Origin: an uncultured Eubacteriales bacterium
GTDB lineage: Bacteria > Bacillota > Clostridia > Monoglobales > Monoglobaceae
Reading direction: 5' to 3'
Assembly: GCA_900550775.1 (NCBI GenBank)
Contig: URTH01000098.1
Span: 1-6,645 of the forward strand
Length of the DNA stretch: 6,645 bases
In this document: in pieces, positions 1 through 5,938 of the stretch
Layout: every line of letters begins with the position of its first letter
Numbering within the stretch: position 1 is the first letter of the stretch
Made by a program: the position numbers and the translations under genes
Notes under the pieces: model-generated
Database searches by the model: none
The model's input: the letters and a program-made list of their open reading frames with translations, nothing else
Told to the model about the DNA's origin: nothing

Positions 1-161
1 TGCTGCGCATGCTCCAGCGCCGCGGTGCACGCCTGGGTCAGATGAATGCCGCGCTCAAAGAGCGTGAGCATCTCATCGAGCGAGGTTTCGTTTCCCTCCA
101 GCGCACGGACAACGCCCTCCAATTCCTTTAAATTGGCCTCAAAGCTTTGCTTTTGATCCAT
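1..161 (-). CDS. xseB: Exodeoxyribonuclease VII small subunit, C-terminus cut by the window edge
   Basis: Small subunit of exonuclease VII, a cytoplasmic enzyme that degrades single-stranded DNA to short oligonucleotides; several XseB copies bind the coiled-coil part of each XseA. The ATG is at 161-159 and 53 codons are visible before the left edge. They read MDQKQSFEANLKELEGVV and continue with RALEGN, LDEMLTLFERG and a helical end. This is the typical XseB two-helix pattern (FEE.L.ELE..V..LE.G...L.E.L.LFE.G). Family members are about 60-90 residues, so only a short tail is missing. A strong ribosome site (AAAGGAG, 170-176, 8 bases upstream) supports the start. It lies 49 bases after xseA and is almost certainly co-transcribed with it. 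Recognition comes from the translated pattern and the xseA neighbour. Confidence 0.95.
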   Translation of the reverse strand, partial: MDQKQSFEANLKELEGVVRALEGNETSLDEMLTLFERGIHLTQACTAALEHAQ

Positions 162-210
162 ATTTTTCACTCCTTTATCTGTCGGCAAATTCGCCTTTAA
201 AGCGCTTGCT

Positions 211-1440
211 TCACGCCTTTTTAGTCAAAATTCCGCCCGTTTCGCATTCTAAAACCTGCGTTTTTACTGCGCCGTCCTCCAAAAGTACGGTCATTTCGTC
301 CCCGATATTTACCTGCTTTGCCGAACGCACCACACGGCCGTCCGCACCCTTTGCCACCGCATAGCCGCGCGACAGCGTTCCCAAGGGGCTCAGCCCGTCC
401 AGTTTAGAGGCCAAAATGCCAAGCTCTTTCTTTTTTTGTTCCATCACCCGTTCGGCACGGGTGATAAAATCCTGACGCAGACGGTCAATATAAATCTGCT
501 GCTCCTCCAGCTTTACGGTCGGGTTTAAAAGCACCGGCCGCTCCCGAAACCGTTTCAGCTCCAGCTCCTTGCGTTCCAGCATACGCTGCACCTGTCCGTA
601 CAGCCTTACGTATACATTATGAAACTTCTCGCTAAGCTCGCTCTGCGCCGGCACGGCCAATTCCGCGGCAGCCGATGGTGTGGGCGCACGCAAATCCGCC
701 GCAAAATCTGCAATAGTAAAATCGATTTCGTGTCCCACCGCCGAGATAATCGGGATTTCGCTGTCATAGATGGCACGTGCCACAATCTCCTCATTAAACG
801 CCCAAAGATCCTCAATCGAACCGCCGCCGCGGCCGACAATCAAAACGTCCGCGCCGTGTGTCTCGTTCATATAACGAATGGCCGAAACAATGCTCTGCGC
901 GGCGTTCTCGCCCTGCACCAGCACCGGGTACAACACCACATCCGAATAGGAAAAACGGCGGGTCAGCACATTGATGATATCCCGGATTGCCGCGCCGGTC
1001 GGCGCCGTCACCACGCCGACGCGCTTTGGATACTTCGGCAGCGGCTTTTTATGCGCCGGGTCAAACAGCCCCTCGGCGCTCAGCTTATTTTTTAGCTGTT
1101 CAAAGGCAACGTACAAATCGCCGATGCCGTCCTGCTGCATATGATCGATGTAGAGCTGATACTGCCCGTCCCGTTCATACACGGTGACTCTGCCGTGCGC
1201 AACCACCTTCATGCCGTTTTGCGGCTTAAAATTCAGCTTTGCCGCGCTGCTGCGAAACATCACGGCACGCATCACGCCGGTTTCGTCTTTTAACGACATG
1301 TACATGTGGCCGGAGGAATGCGCTTTAAAGTTCGACAATTCTCCTTTTACCAGCACATCGGTCAGCACATCGTCCCGATTCATGACTTCCTTGATATATA
1401 AATTCACCTGGGTGACCGATAAGGCCTGTCTCTCCCGCAT
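211..1440 (-). CDS. xseA: Exodeoxyribonuclease VII large subunit
   Basis: Catalytic subunit of exonuclease VII, which cuts single-stranded DNA from both ends in repair and recombination. The 409-residue product is near the usual length. An N-terminal OB-fold DNA-binding domain covers about residues 8-102 (SVTQVNLYIKEV, then GELSNFKAHSSGHMYMSLKD). The catalytic domain starts near 125 and shows GRGGGS (203-208), EDLWAFNEE (210-218), SAVGHEID (233-240) and APTPSAAAE (252-260). A helical coiled coil (about 266-345) should bind XseB, and SPLGTLSRGYA (351-361) opens the C-terminal segment. The frame stays open to an ATG at 1536, but the 32 extra residues are not family-like, cover a hairpin and lack a ribosome site. 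The ATG at 1440 has GGGAGG five bases upstream and begins just before the conserved region. The stop is TGA. The gene lies 114 bases after nusB. Confidence 0.97.
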   Translation of the reverse strand: MRERQALSVTQVNLYIKEVMNRDDVLTDVLVKGELSNFKAHSSGHMYMSLKDETGVMRAVMFRSSAAKLNFKPQNGMKVVAHGRVTVYERDGQYQLYIDHMQQDGIGDLYVAFEQLKNKLSAEGLFDPAHKKPLPKYPKRVGVVTAPTGAAIRDIINVLTRRFSYSDVVLYPVLVQGENAAQSIVSAIRYMNETHGADVLIVGRGGGSIEDLWAFNEEIVARAIYDSEIPIISAVGHEIDFTIADFAADLRAPTPSAAAELAVPAQSELSEKFHNVYVRLYGQVQRMLERKELELKRFRERPVLLNPTVKLEEQQIYIDRLRQDFITRAERVMEQKKKELGILASKLDGLSPLGTLSRGYAVAKGADGRVVRSAKQVNIGDEMTVLLEDGAVKTQVLECETGGILTKKA

Positions 1441-1445
1441 GGAAT

Positions 1446-1451
1446 CCTCCC
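1446..1451 (-). promoter_or_regulatory. Ribosome binding site that fixes the xseA start
   Basis: GGGAGG on the minus strand, five bases before the ATG at 1440. The upstream in-frame ATG at 1536 has no comparable purine-rich site, so this one decides the start. Confidence 0.85.
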
Positions 1452-1479
1452 TTCTGCCATCGTCCGTGAAAAACGCCGA

Positions 1480-1506
1480 AACAGAGCGGCTGCGTGCCGC
1501 TCTGTT
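1480..1506 (-). terminator. GC-rich hairpin between nusB and xseA, possible attenuator or degenerate terminator
   Basis: A perfect 11-base inverted repeat, AACAGAGCGGC / GCCGCTCTGTT, surrounds a five-base loop (1491-1495). On the minus-strand transcript the stem ends in U residues, then CGGCG, then five U (1469-1473). The U run therefore sits about six bases too far from the stem for a textbook intrinsic terminator. The plus-strand side has no T run, so if it terminates it acts on the nusB-to-xseA transcript. It could equally be an RNA-processing or stability element. The hairpin is directly visible; the function is inferred. Confidence 0.5.
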
Positions 1507-1525
1507 CATTGTCATCTCCGTCAGG

Positions 1526-1547
1526 CTCAAACACATGGGGGTTTGAG
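1526..1547 (-). other. Small hairpin just after nusB
   Basis: A perfect seven-base inverted repeat, CTCAAAC / GTTTGAG, with an eight-base loop, starts eight bases after the nusB stop codon. No U run follows, so it is not a standard terminator. It lies 19 bases upstream of the stronger hairpin at 1480-1506 and may form a structured spacer with it. Confidence 0.45.
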
Positions 1548-1554
1548 TCTCTGC

Positions 1555-1959
1555 CTATGATTTCAGCGCGTTCTGGTATGCGCCCAAAAGTCCGTTGACA
1601 AAGCCGACCGACTCCTCACCGTCATACTTCTTGGTAAGGGCAACGGCCTCATTGACCGATACGCCGAGGGGAATACTCTCGTCATACGTCATCTCAAAGA
1701 CGGCAAGGCGCATCGCTGCCATGCAGGCAACGGAAATCCGCTCCGTCGTCCAGCCCTTTGCATGGGCGGCAATCACGGCGTCAATCTCCGCAACGTGGGC
1801 AATGGTTCCCTCCACGGTGCTGCGGATATATTCTTCCTGCTCTCCGGCCTCGTTCTCTGCCAGAAAATCTTCTAATAATTCACGTATGCAATCCGGCTGA
1901 AAACGGTACTCAAACAACAGGATAAATACATACTCTCTCGCTTTTCTTCTGTTCATCAT
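1555..1959 (-). CDS. nusB: Transcription antitermination factor NusB
   Basis: NusB binds the boxA RNA element together with NusE (ribosomal protein S10) and helps RNA polymerase read through rRNA operons. The product is 134 residues, all-helical and of usual length. Family marks are the basic RRKAREY start (4-10), which lies in the RNA-binding arm, W70 with the following TTERIS, then MRLAVFEM (83-90), IPLGVSVNEAVALTKKY (96-112) and FVNGLLG (120-126). Two ATG codons stand side by side at 1959 and 1956. The nearest ribosome site is GGAGG at 1971-1975, within the last codons of the upstream gene, 11 bases before the first ATG, so I took 1959. Only six bases separate it from the Asp23 gene, which suggests coupled translation. 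The stop is TAG. Confidence 0.96.
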   Translation of the reverse strand: MMNRRKAREYVFILLFEYRFQPDCIRELLEDFLAENEAGEQEEYIRSTVEGTIAHVAEIDAVIAAHAKGWTTERISVACMAAMRLAVFEMTYDESIPLGVSVNEAVALTKKYDGEESVGFVNGLLGAYQNALKS

Positions 1960-1965
1960 GGGGGG

Positions 1966-2460
1966 CTATTCCTCCGTCGCCGTAGTTTCCTGCGTTTGCT
2001 CTGCCGTATCCGCGGTTTCCGCGGTCTCGGTCTCTTCTGTCTCCGTCTCCGTTTCGGCTTCCTCCGCAGGCATTTCTTCCTCTTTGGCCGGCGCGTCCGC
2101 TTTCGGTACATTCACGCCGTCCACCGAGACGTTGACCGCAACCACCTGCATTCCGGTCATTGCCTCAACCTCATTTTTCACCTTTTCCTGCAATTCCCAC
2201 GCAACCTCCGGGATTTTGGCGCCATATTCCACAATCACGGAAAGATCCAAGGTCACCTTTTTTTCCGCAACCGTCAGTTTAACGCCCTTTGAAAGATTCT
2301 TTTTTCCCAAAAGCTCCGCAAAGCCGCCGGCCAGGCCGCCGCTCATTCCGGCAACGCCCTTGACCTCACCGGCCGCCAGAGAGGCGATCACCGTTACCAC
2401 TTCATCTGCAATATTGACATTTCCGTTTGTCTCTATTTCCGGATTTACCATATTCTCCAT
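1966..2460 (-). CDS. Asp23/Gls24 (DUF322) family envelope stress protein, YqhY-like
   Basis: An Asp23/DUF322 protein in the position of B. subtilis yqhY, whose product has been tied to control of acetyl-CoA carboxylase and fatty-acid synthesis; the family is also linked to envelope stress. From the ATG at 2460 the product has 164 residues. The DUF322 core spans about 10-118: GNVNIADEVV (13-22), ASLAAGEVKGVAGMSGG (26-42), LLGKKNLSKGVKL (50-62), VEYGAKIPEVA (77-87) and a closing VVAVNVSVDGV (106-116). Residues 127-164 form an unusual tail with 16 Glu, 1 Asp and 11 Thr and no Lys or Arg. The frame is open to an ATG at 2508, but AGGAGG sits seven bases before 2460 and the family-like sequence begins there. 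It is the first gene after the promoter at 2532-2560 and precedes nusB by six bases. No membrane segment is visible. The stop is TAG. Confidence 0.93.
   Translation of the reverse strand: MENMVNPEIETNGNVNIADEVVTVIASLAAGEVKGVAGMSGGLAGGFAELLGKKNLSKGVKLTVAEKKVTLDLSVIVEYGAKIPEVAWELQEKVKNEVEAMTGMQVVAVNVSVDGVNVPKADAPAKEEEMPAEEAETETETEETETAETADTAEQTQETTATEE
1969..2082 (-). repeat. Low-complexity Glu/Thr-coding tract
   Basis: These bases encode the acidic tail of the Asp23 protein, with runs such as ETETETEETETAET. On the plus strand the DNA is a degenerate pyrimidine-rich repeat of CTC/CGT/TTC-like units (for example GTCTCCGTCTCCGTTTCGG). Such tracts can grow or shrink by replication slippage, so the length may vary between strains. 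Confidence 0.7.
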
Positions 2461-2467
2461 TTCAGGT

Positions 2468-2473
2468 CCTCCT
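2468..2473 (-). promoter_or_regulatory. Ribosome binding site that fixes the Asp23-family start
   Basis: AGGAGG on the minus strand, seven bases before the ATG at 2460. It favours that start over the in-frame ATG at 2508, which lies only about 17 bases into the predicted transcript. Confidence 0.85.
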
Positions 2474-2531
2474 ATTTCTATTGCGGGAGCGCAGACAGAA
2501 CCATGCACGCAAAAACTCTCCCATTTTCTGT

Positions 2532-2560
2532 ATTATAACACACCGGAAAACAGATTACAA
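2532..2560 (-). promoter_or_regulatory. Sigma-A-type promoter for asp23-like/nusB/xseA/xseB
   Basis: On the minus strand a -35 box TTGTAA (2560-2555) is followed by an exactly 17-base spacer and a perfect -10 box TATAAT (2537-2532). TG one base before the -10 adds an extended -10 element. Transcription would begin near 2525, giving a leader of about 65 bases before the ATG at 2460. The placement between the sporulation operon and the housekeeping genes fits: it would let the latter be expressed in growing cells without read-through from spoIIIA. Confidence 0.85.
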
Positions 2561-2619
2561 TGGTAAATTTGCAAACTTTTTTGCGTTTTCTTCAGCATGT
2601 TGCACGAGGCGAAAGGAAG

Positions 2620-2637
2620 AAATCCGGGCTCCGATTT
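2620..2637 (-). terminator. Weak hairpin after spoIIIAH, possible terminator
   Basis: The minus strand reads AAATC GG AGC CC G GATTT, a seven-pair stem with one bulged base and a three-base loop, then TTTCTTCCTTTC. An A-rich flank precedes it. It lies 24 bases after the spoIIIAH stop, where the sporulation operon would be expected to end. The stem is weak and the T run is broken. A competing pairing of GATCCG (2645-2650) with CGGATT is also possible, so the call is tentative. Confidence 0.35.
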
Positions 2638-2661
2638 TAAGATACGGATCTTTGCATTCCT

Positions 2662-3246
2662 CTACTCGGCACTGATTTTGATATTCCGAACCGCAACGCC
2701 GGTTTCGTCCACCACAATATCCTTGATCTGCGCCACCTTAGAGCCGTCGATTTCACCGCCCTTTACCCGCACGGTCACGCCGCTGCCGTCGATATGCGCA
2801 AAACAATCCTCAAAGCCTTTGGCTTTCACCAGCGTTTCGATGGACTTTTCTTTCTCCACCGCATCGGCTGCGGCCTTTACCTTTTTTTCAAGCTCCTGCT
2901 TGGTCTCTGCCGATGCCTCGCTGCTCTTTGCCGTCTTTTCCCACTGCTCGACCGCCTCGCTGCGCGCGCTGTCCCGCTCCTGCCGCAGCTGCGCAAGTCC
3001 TACATTGGTATTCGGCGCCTGCGTCTCGCTTGCGCCATCCCCTTTTGCCTCTTCCTTTTGATCGCCGCCATCGGCGTTTTCCCGGTTCTCTCCGTTCACC
3101 GGCAGCGTCTCCCCGGTCACCGGGACGCTGCTCAGCTGCTGCGTCTCCATCGTCCACCGATAATACCCTGCCGTAATCACCAGTGCAACCAACCCAAACA
3201 ATAAAATCTGTTTTCCCCGAAACGGCACCTTTTTATTCTGACTCAT
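2662..3246 (-). CDS. spoIIIAH: Stage III sporulation protein AH (SpoIIQ partner)
   Basis: Mother-cell membrane protein whose outer domain meets SpoIIQ from the forespore in the space between the two membranes; the pair holds the membranes together and forms part of the feeding channel. The product has 194 residues: a short basic N-terminus, one membrane helix (about 13-29), a hydrophilic acidic linker (about 35-80), a charged helical stretch (about 82-135: LRQERDSARSEAVEQW, then AETKQELEKKVK) and a YscJ/FliF-type ring-building domain (about 135-194). Family marks are KSIETLVKAKGFEDC (134-148), VTVRVKGGEI (157-166) and VAQIKDIVVDETG (171-183). AAGGAGG lies seven bases before the ATG. The gene starts 23 bases after spoIIIAG and is the last of the spoIIIA set; the stop is TAG. 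Expected control is sigma-E from a promoter outside the window. Confidence 0.95.
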   Translation of the reverse strand: MSQNKKVPFRGKQILLFGLVALVITAGYYRWTMETQQLSSVPVTGETLPVNGENRENADGGDQKEEAKGDGASETQAPNTNVGLAQLRQERDSARSEAVEQWEKTAKSSEASAETKQELEKKVKAAADAVEKEKSIETLVKAKGFEDCFAHIDGSGVTVRVKGGEIDGSKVAQIKDIVVDETGVAVRNIKISAE

Positions 3247-3269
3247 TGTCTTTCCTCCTTCTCATAACG

Positions 3270-3830
3270 CTAATCCGTAATTTTTACTCTGTGTGCGGAC
3301 AGTCCGAACACTGCCCGTACCGCCTCATACATGGCAAGGCGCACTTTTTCGTCCGATGCGCCCTCCGCCACAACCAATACACCGCTCGGCACCGGCAGCT
3401 TTTCGCCCAGGATATACGGACTTTGCCCTGCGCTCTGCCCGGCCAGCACCACGCTTTGTTCCTGCTCTTCACTGCTCTGCTCCGTATCAGCTGCCGCCTC
3501 GCTGCTGCTTTTTCGGCTCTGATCGGTGGCCAAAATCTTCTCACCTCCGTTTTCAACACTGATAAACACCGAGACCTTACCTGCCCCGTTGATTTTTTCC
3601 AATATCTGAGACAGCCGCTCCTCCGTCTGACGGACATACGCCTCCATCTCCTGTGCGCCGCCGGTCTCCTCGGCGGCCGCCTGCGTGTTTTTTTGCTTTT
3701 TTCCGTCAAACAGGCCGCTCAGCGCCAAAATTGCAATTGCGCCGACCAAAACCCAGATCACCCATGGATTGGGGCGTTTTCCTGCCGTTTCCGGCTGCTT
3801 TATCCACCGCTTTAATCCATCTTTTTTCAT
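3270..3830 (-). CDS. spoIIIAG: Stage III sporulation protein AG (ring-forming channel component)
   Basis: Single-pass mother-cell membrane protein. In B. subtilis its outer domain builds a large ring in the intermembrane space, like rings of type III secretion systems. The product is 186 residues from the ATG at 3830, shorter than the B. subtilis protein (229). A basic N-terminus precedes one membrane helix (about 22-40, WVIWVLVGAIAILALSGLF). The ring-building domain follows: YVRQTEERLSQILEKINGAGKVSVFISVENG (65-95) is split by a Ser/Glu/Gln-rich insertion (about 103-128) from LPVPSGVLVVAEGASDEKV (145-163) and AVRAVFGLSAHRVKI (170-184). The frame is open upstream to 4001, but that part overlaps spoIIIAF. 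ATG 3830 shares an ATGA with the spoIIIAF stop and has AAAGGAG eight bases upstream. The stop is TAG. Confidence 0.94.
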   Translation of the reverse strand: MKKDGLKRWIKQPETAGKRPNPWVIWVLVGAIAILALSGLFDGKKQKNTQAAAEETGGAQEMEAYVRQTEERLSQILEKINGAGKVSVFISVENGGEKILATDQSRKSSSEAAADTEQSSEEQEQSVVLAGQSAGQSPYILGEKLPVPSGVLVVAEGASDEKVRLAMYEAVRAVFGLSAHRVKITD

Positions 3831-4342
3831 CCTTCGCGCTCCTTTATGTACCGCAGCGTTATCTGATCTTCGGCAACGCCGTATTCCTGCCGCATGAGCT
3901 GCCGAATTTTTTCTGTATCCTTCTCCGACGGCGCGGCACGAACCAGCACCAATACCCCATCCACCGCCCCAAACCGCCCGATTTCCTCGCAGACGCTGCA
4001 CCGCACCTCAACATCGTCACTCTTTCGCAGATTCTTTATCGACGCCGTCATCTTTTGGTTCAGGCTTTTTTGATAGAGCAAAAGCACCTCGGCGCGCTGC
4101 TTTTCCTCCATCTCCTCCCGTGCAAGATAGGCGCTCTCCCCGGCGTTGAAAATACCGCTGTCCGCGTCACGCAGATGCAAAATCTCCAAAAACGGCGTCA
4201 TCAGCGTAAATACCAGCAAAAGGCCGACGGCCAGACGGATATACTTTTGAAAGCTGCCGGAGGGCAAAATCACCTCGCACAACGCGCCGAAGATCATCAC
4301 GCCGGAGAGTACGGCTGCCCAGTCTCTGAGCGCCTCCAGCAT
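3827..4342 (-). CDS. spoIIIAF: Stage III sporulation protein AF
   Basis: Component of the SpoIIIA mother-cell membrane complex. The product has 171 residues: two closely spaced membrane helices (about 9-27 and 35-54) joined by the conserved turn LCEVILPSGSFQKYIRLAVG (21-40), then a helical charged stretch (72-105) and a C-terminal ring-building-type domain (about 105-168, VEVRCSVCEE, VDGVLVLVRA, IRQLMRQEYGV, ITLRYI). C115 and C118 form a CxxC pair that I do not associate with the family. The frame extends to 4381, but the 13 extra residues lie over spoIIIAE. The chosen ATG has GGGGAGG (4350-4356) seven bases upstream, overlapping the end of spoIIIAE. It starts four bases after the spoIIIAE stop and ends in an ATGA overlap with spoIIIAG, so translation is probably coupled. 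Confidence 0.94.
   Translation of the reverse strand: MLEALRDWAAVLSGVMIFGALCEVILPSGSFQKYIRLAVGLLLVFTLMTPFLEILHLRDADSGIFNAGESAYLAREEMEEKQRAEVLLLYQKSLNQKMTASIKNLRKSDDVEVRCSVCEEIGRFGAVDGVLVLVRAAPSEKDTEKIRQLMRQEYGVAEDQITLRYIKEREG
3839..3845 (-). promoter_or_regulatory. Ribosome binding site that fixes the spoIIIAG start
   Basis: AAAGGAG on the minus strand, eight bases before the ATG at 3830 and inside the 3' end of spoIIIAF. It supports the short spoIIIAG reading over the longer open frame that runs up to 4001. Confidence 0.8.
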
Positions 4343-4346
4343 CCCA

Positions 4347-5534
4347 TCACCTCCCCAATACGATTGCCGTGTTGCCGGCATGGATCACGATGGTCAGGAC
4401 AATCACAAACATCACCGTTGTTGCCGCCAGCATGGAAAACAACACCGAAACCGCATTGGCAAGCGAGGACAGACAGTTGACAATCCGCGCATCGCTCACC
4501 GGCTCCGCCGCCGCGGCCGTCAGCCGAAAGATCAGCAAAACGGCGGCCGTTTTGCAAAGCGGCGACAGCGCGATAACAACCAGGCAGAGAATACCCAAAA
4601 CCCCGACCGAATTTTTAATCAGCACGCTGCAGTTCATCACGGTTTCAACCGACTCTGCCATGATGCCGCCCACCACCGGGATCAGGTTGGCGGTTGCAAA
4701 TTTGGTCAGCTTGACCGTCAGCCCGTCTGCACCGGCCGAGGCAATGCTCTGGATCGCCGCCGTACTGACAAAGATCGTCAGCATGATGCTAAGGCCCCAC
4801 TTGATGCACTGATTGATGAGCTTAATCAGCCGGTCAATCTTAAACTGATCCGAAATGCCGTTAACCAGATTTAAGGCAGTTGCAATCATTACCAGCGGAA
4901 TCAGTATGGTACGGATTACCGTCACCGCAGCCGCAATCATGCCAAGCAGCGCCGGTTCAAACACGGAGGCGGAAATCATCGCCCCGGAGGCGACCAGGGT
5001 GGTAATCACAATGGGTACCACCATTTTCATAAACAGCGCAATGCTCTCGATCGCACTGCTGACGCAGTCCGCCGCATCGTAAAACGCCGCGGCCGCCACA
5101 CCGGCAATTACAATATAGCAGACGTAATAGGCCGCCTGGGTCACCCCGGTTTTGCCGAATCCCTCATACAGCCCGGTGAGGTAAGAGCAAAGCACCGCGG
5201 CGGCCAGCACAGTCACCATCAGCTTCAGACTGCGGCAGACCTCACCGAGCAGCCAGCGAAGCAGCCACGAGAGCAGGTCGGAGGGCGATGCCTCTAACTT
5301 TCCCTGCATAAGCTGCGACAAAAGATCACGGAACCGAAATCGCGGGATCAGATCGGTAAACGCGTCCGAAAGCCCGGCACGTTCCACGCCCTTTGAAAAC
5401 GCCTCCCCGTAAAATTCCGTATAACTGTCTAAAATTTCATCCGTCATTGTTTGAAGCTCTTTTTCCTGCCCCTCTGCCGATCCATGGATCGGAAAAAGCA
5501 GCAGCAAGCATAAAATGCAGATCCATCTGCGCAT
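4347..5534 (-). CDS. spoIIIAE: Stage III sporulation protein AE (polytopic membrane channel component)
   Basis: The largest membrane protein of the SpoIIIA complex, a proposed transmembrane part of the mother-cell-to-forespore channel. The 395 residues match the usual length of about 400. A signal-peptide-like start (1-20, MRRWICILCLLLLFPIHGSA) has a plausible cleavage after GSA. A soluble part (about 21-100) carries helical motifs such as LDSYTEFYGEAFSKGVERA. Hydrophobic segments follow at about 103-122, 134-152, 165-184, 196-224, 245-264, 281-294, 308-326, 329-343 and 362-386. Conserved-looking loops include GISDQFKIDRLIKLINQCIKWGLS (226-249). C9 is not in a lipobox, so a lipoprotein is unlikely. 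AGAGGTG (5542-5548) overlaps the spoIIIAD stop codon seven bases before the ATG. The gene follows spoIIIAD by 12 bases. The stop is TGA. Confidence 0.95.
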   Translation of the reverse strand: MRRWICILCLLLLFPIHGSAEGQEKELQTMTDEILDSYTEFYGEAFSKGVERAGLSDAFTDLIPRFRFRDLLSQLMQGKLEASPSDLLSWLLRWLLGEVCRSLKLMVTVLAAAVLCSYLTGLYEGFGKTGVTQAAYYVCYIVIAGVAAAAFYDAADCVSSAIESIALFMKMVVPIVITTLVASGAMISASVFEPALLGMIAAAVTVIRTILIPLVMIATALNLVNGISDQFKIDRLIKLINQCIKWGLSIMLTIFVSTAAIQSIASAGADGLTVKLTKFATANLIPVVGGIMAESVETVMNCSVLIKNSVGVLGILCLVVIALSPLCKTAAVLLIFRLTAAAAEPVSDARIVNCLSSLANAVSVLFSMLAATTVMFVIVLTIVIHAGNTAIVLGR

Positions 5535-5546
5535 TCTTTTGCACCT

Positions 5547-5936
5547 CTAAAAGTAAATGATGGCATGAACCAGCTCCAGCAGCCGATATACAATCGGTAC
5601 GGAGAGTGACAGAATCAGCAGCTTTCCTCCCAGCTCAATTTTACTGCCGATGGCGCCCTCGCCGGCATCCTTGCACAGCTCTGCCGAAAACTGGCAAAGA
5701 TACGCAACCCCGATCATTTTGATAATCAGTTTCAGGTACCCACTCTCGATGCCGACCCGATCGGCAATGTCCCAGAACATGGAGAGAATCCCCTTCAGAT
5801 GCGGCACAAGGCAAAATAAAATTCCGGCCGCGCCCAAAACCGGCAGCGCAAACGCAATTTCCGGCCTGGTCTGTTTGACCGTCAGCGAAAGGACGGCCGC
5901 AATCATTCCGATTCCGATGATTTTGGTCAGTTCCAT
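5547..5936 (-). CDS. spoIIIAD: Stage III sporulation protein AD
   Basis: Small mother-cell membrane protein of the SpoIIIA complex, in the same SpoIIIAC/AD family as its neighbour. The product is 129 residues, the usual length. Four hydrophobic segments are visible (about 4-20, 27-45, 67-84 and 104-126). The conserved stretch YLKLIIKMIGVAYLCQFSAE (67-86) continues into CKDAGEGAIGSKIELGGKLL (88-107). The ATG lies two bases after the spoIIIAC stop (TAG CG ATG), and the usual window upstream holds no proper ribosome site, only a GGGC stretch. Translation is therefore probably coupled to spoIIIAC. The stop is TAG, overlapped by the spoIIIAE ribosome site. Confidence 0.95.
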   Translation of the reverse strand: MELTKIIGIGMIAAVLSLTVKQTRPEIAFALPVLGAAGILFCLVPHLKGILSMFWDIADRVGIESGYLKLIIKMIGVAYLCQFSAELCKDAGEGAIGSKIELGGKLLILSLSVPIVYRLLELVHAIIYF

Positions 5937-5938
5937 CG

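Noticed and set aside
1441..1536. N-terminal extension of XseA from the ATG at 1536.
   Set aside because: There is no ribosome site at 1536, the residues are not family-like, and the region contains the two hairpins, whereas the ATG at 1440 has a strong site.
1958..2566. A 202-codon open frame on the plus strand, rich in Ser and Val (SVSVSSVSVSVS).
   Set aside because: It is the antisense of the Asp23 gene; its repeats are the complement of the Glu/Thr tract, it has no ribosome site and no family-like sequence.
2567..2585. AT-rich hairpin GCAAA/TTTGC just upstream of the promoter.
   Set aside because: Five pairs of mostly A-T are too weak to call a terminator or an operator.
3840..3900. A possible sigma-G promoter upstream of spoIIIAG, as known in B. 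subtilis.
   Set aside because: The minus strand has GGAATA near 3882-3887, but no match to the CATACTA-type -10 at the right distance, so I cannot support it.
3831..4001. N-terminal extension of SpoIIIAG to the ATG at 4001.
   Set aside because: The extra 57 residues overlap spoIIIAF, are Gly/Arg-rich and unlike the family; the ATGA overlap and ribosome site support 3830.
3653..4480. A 275-codon open frame on the plus strand across spoIIIAG, AF and AE.
   Set aside because: It mirrors three well-supported genes with conserved proteins, is rich in Arg, His, Pro and Gln as antisense frames usually are, and has no recognisable domain.
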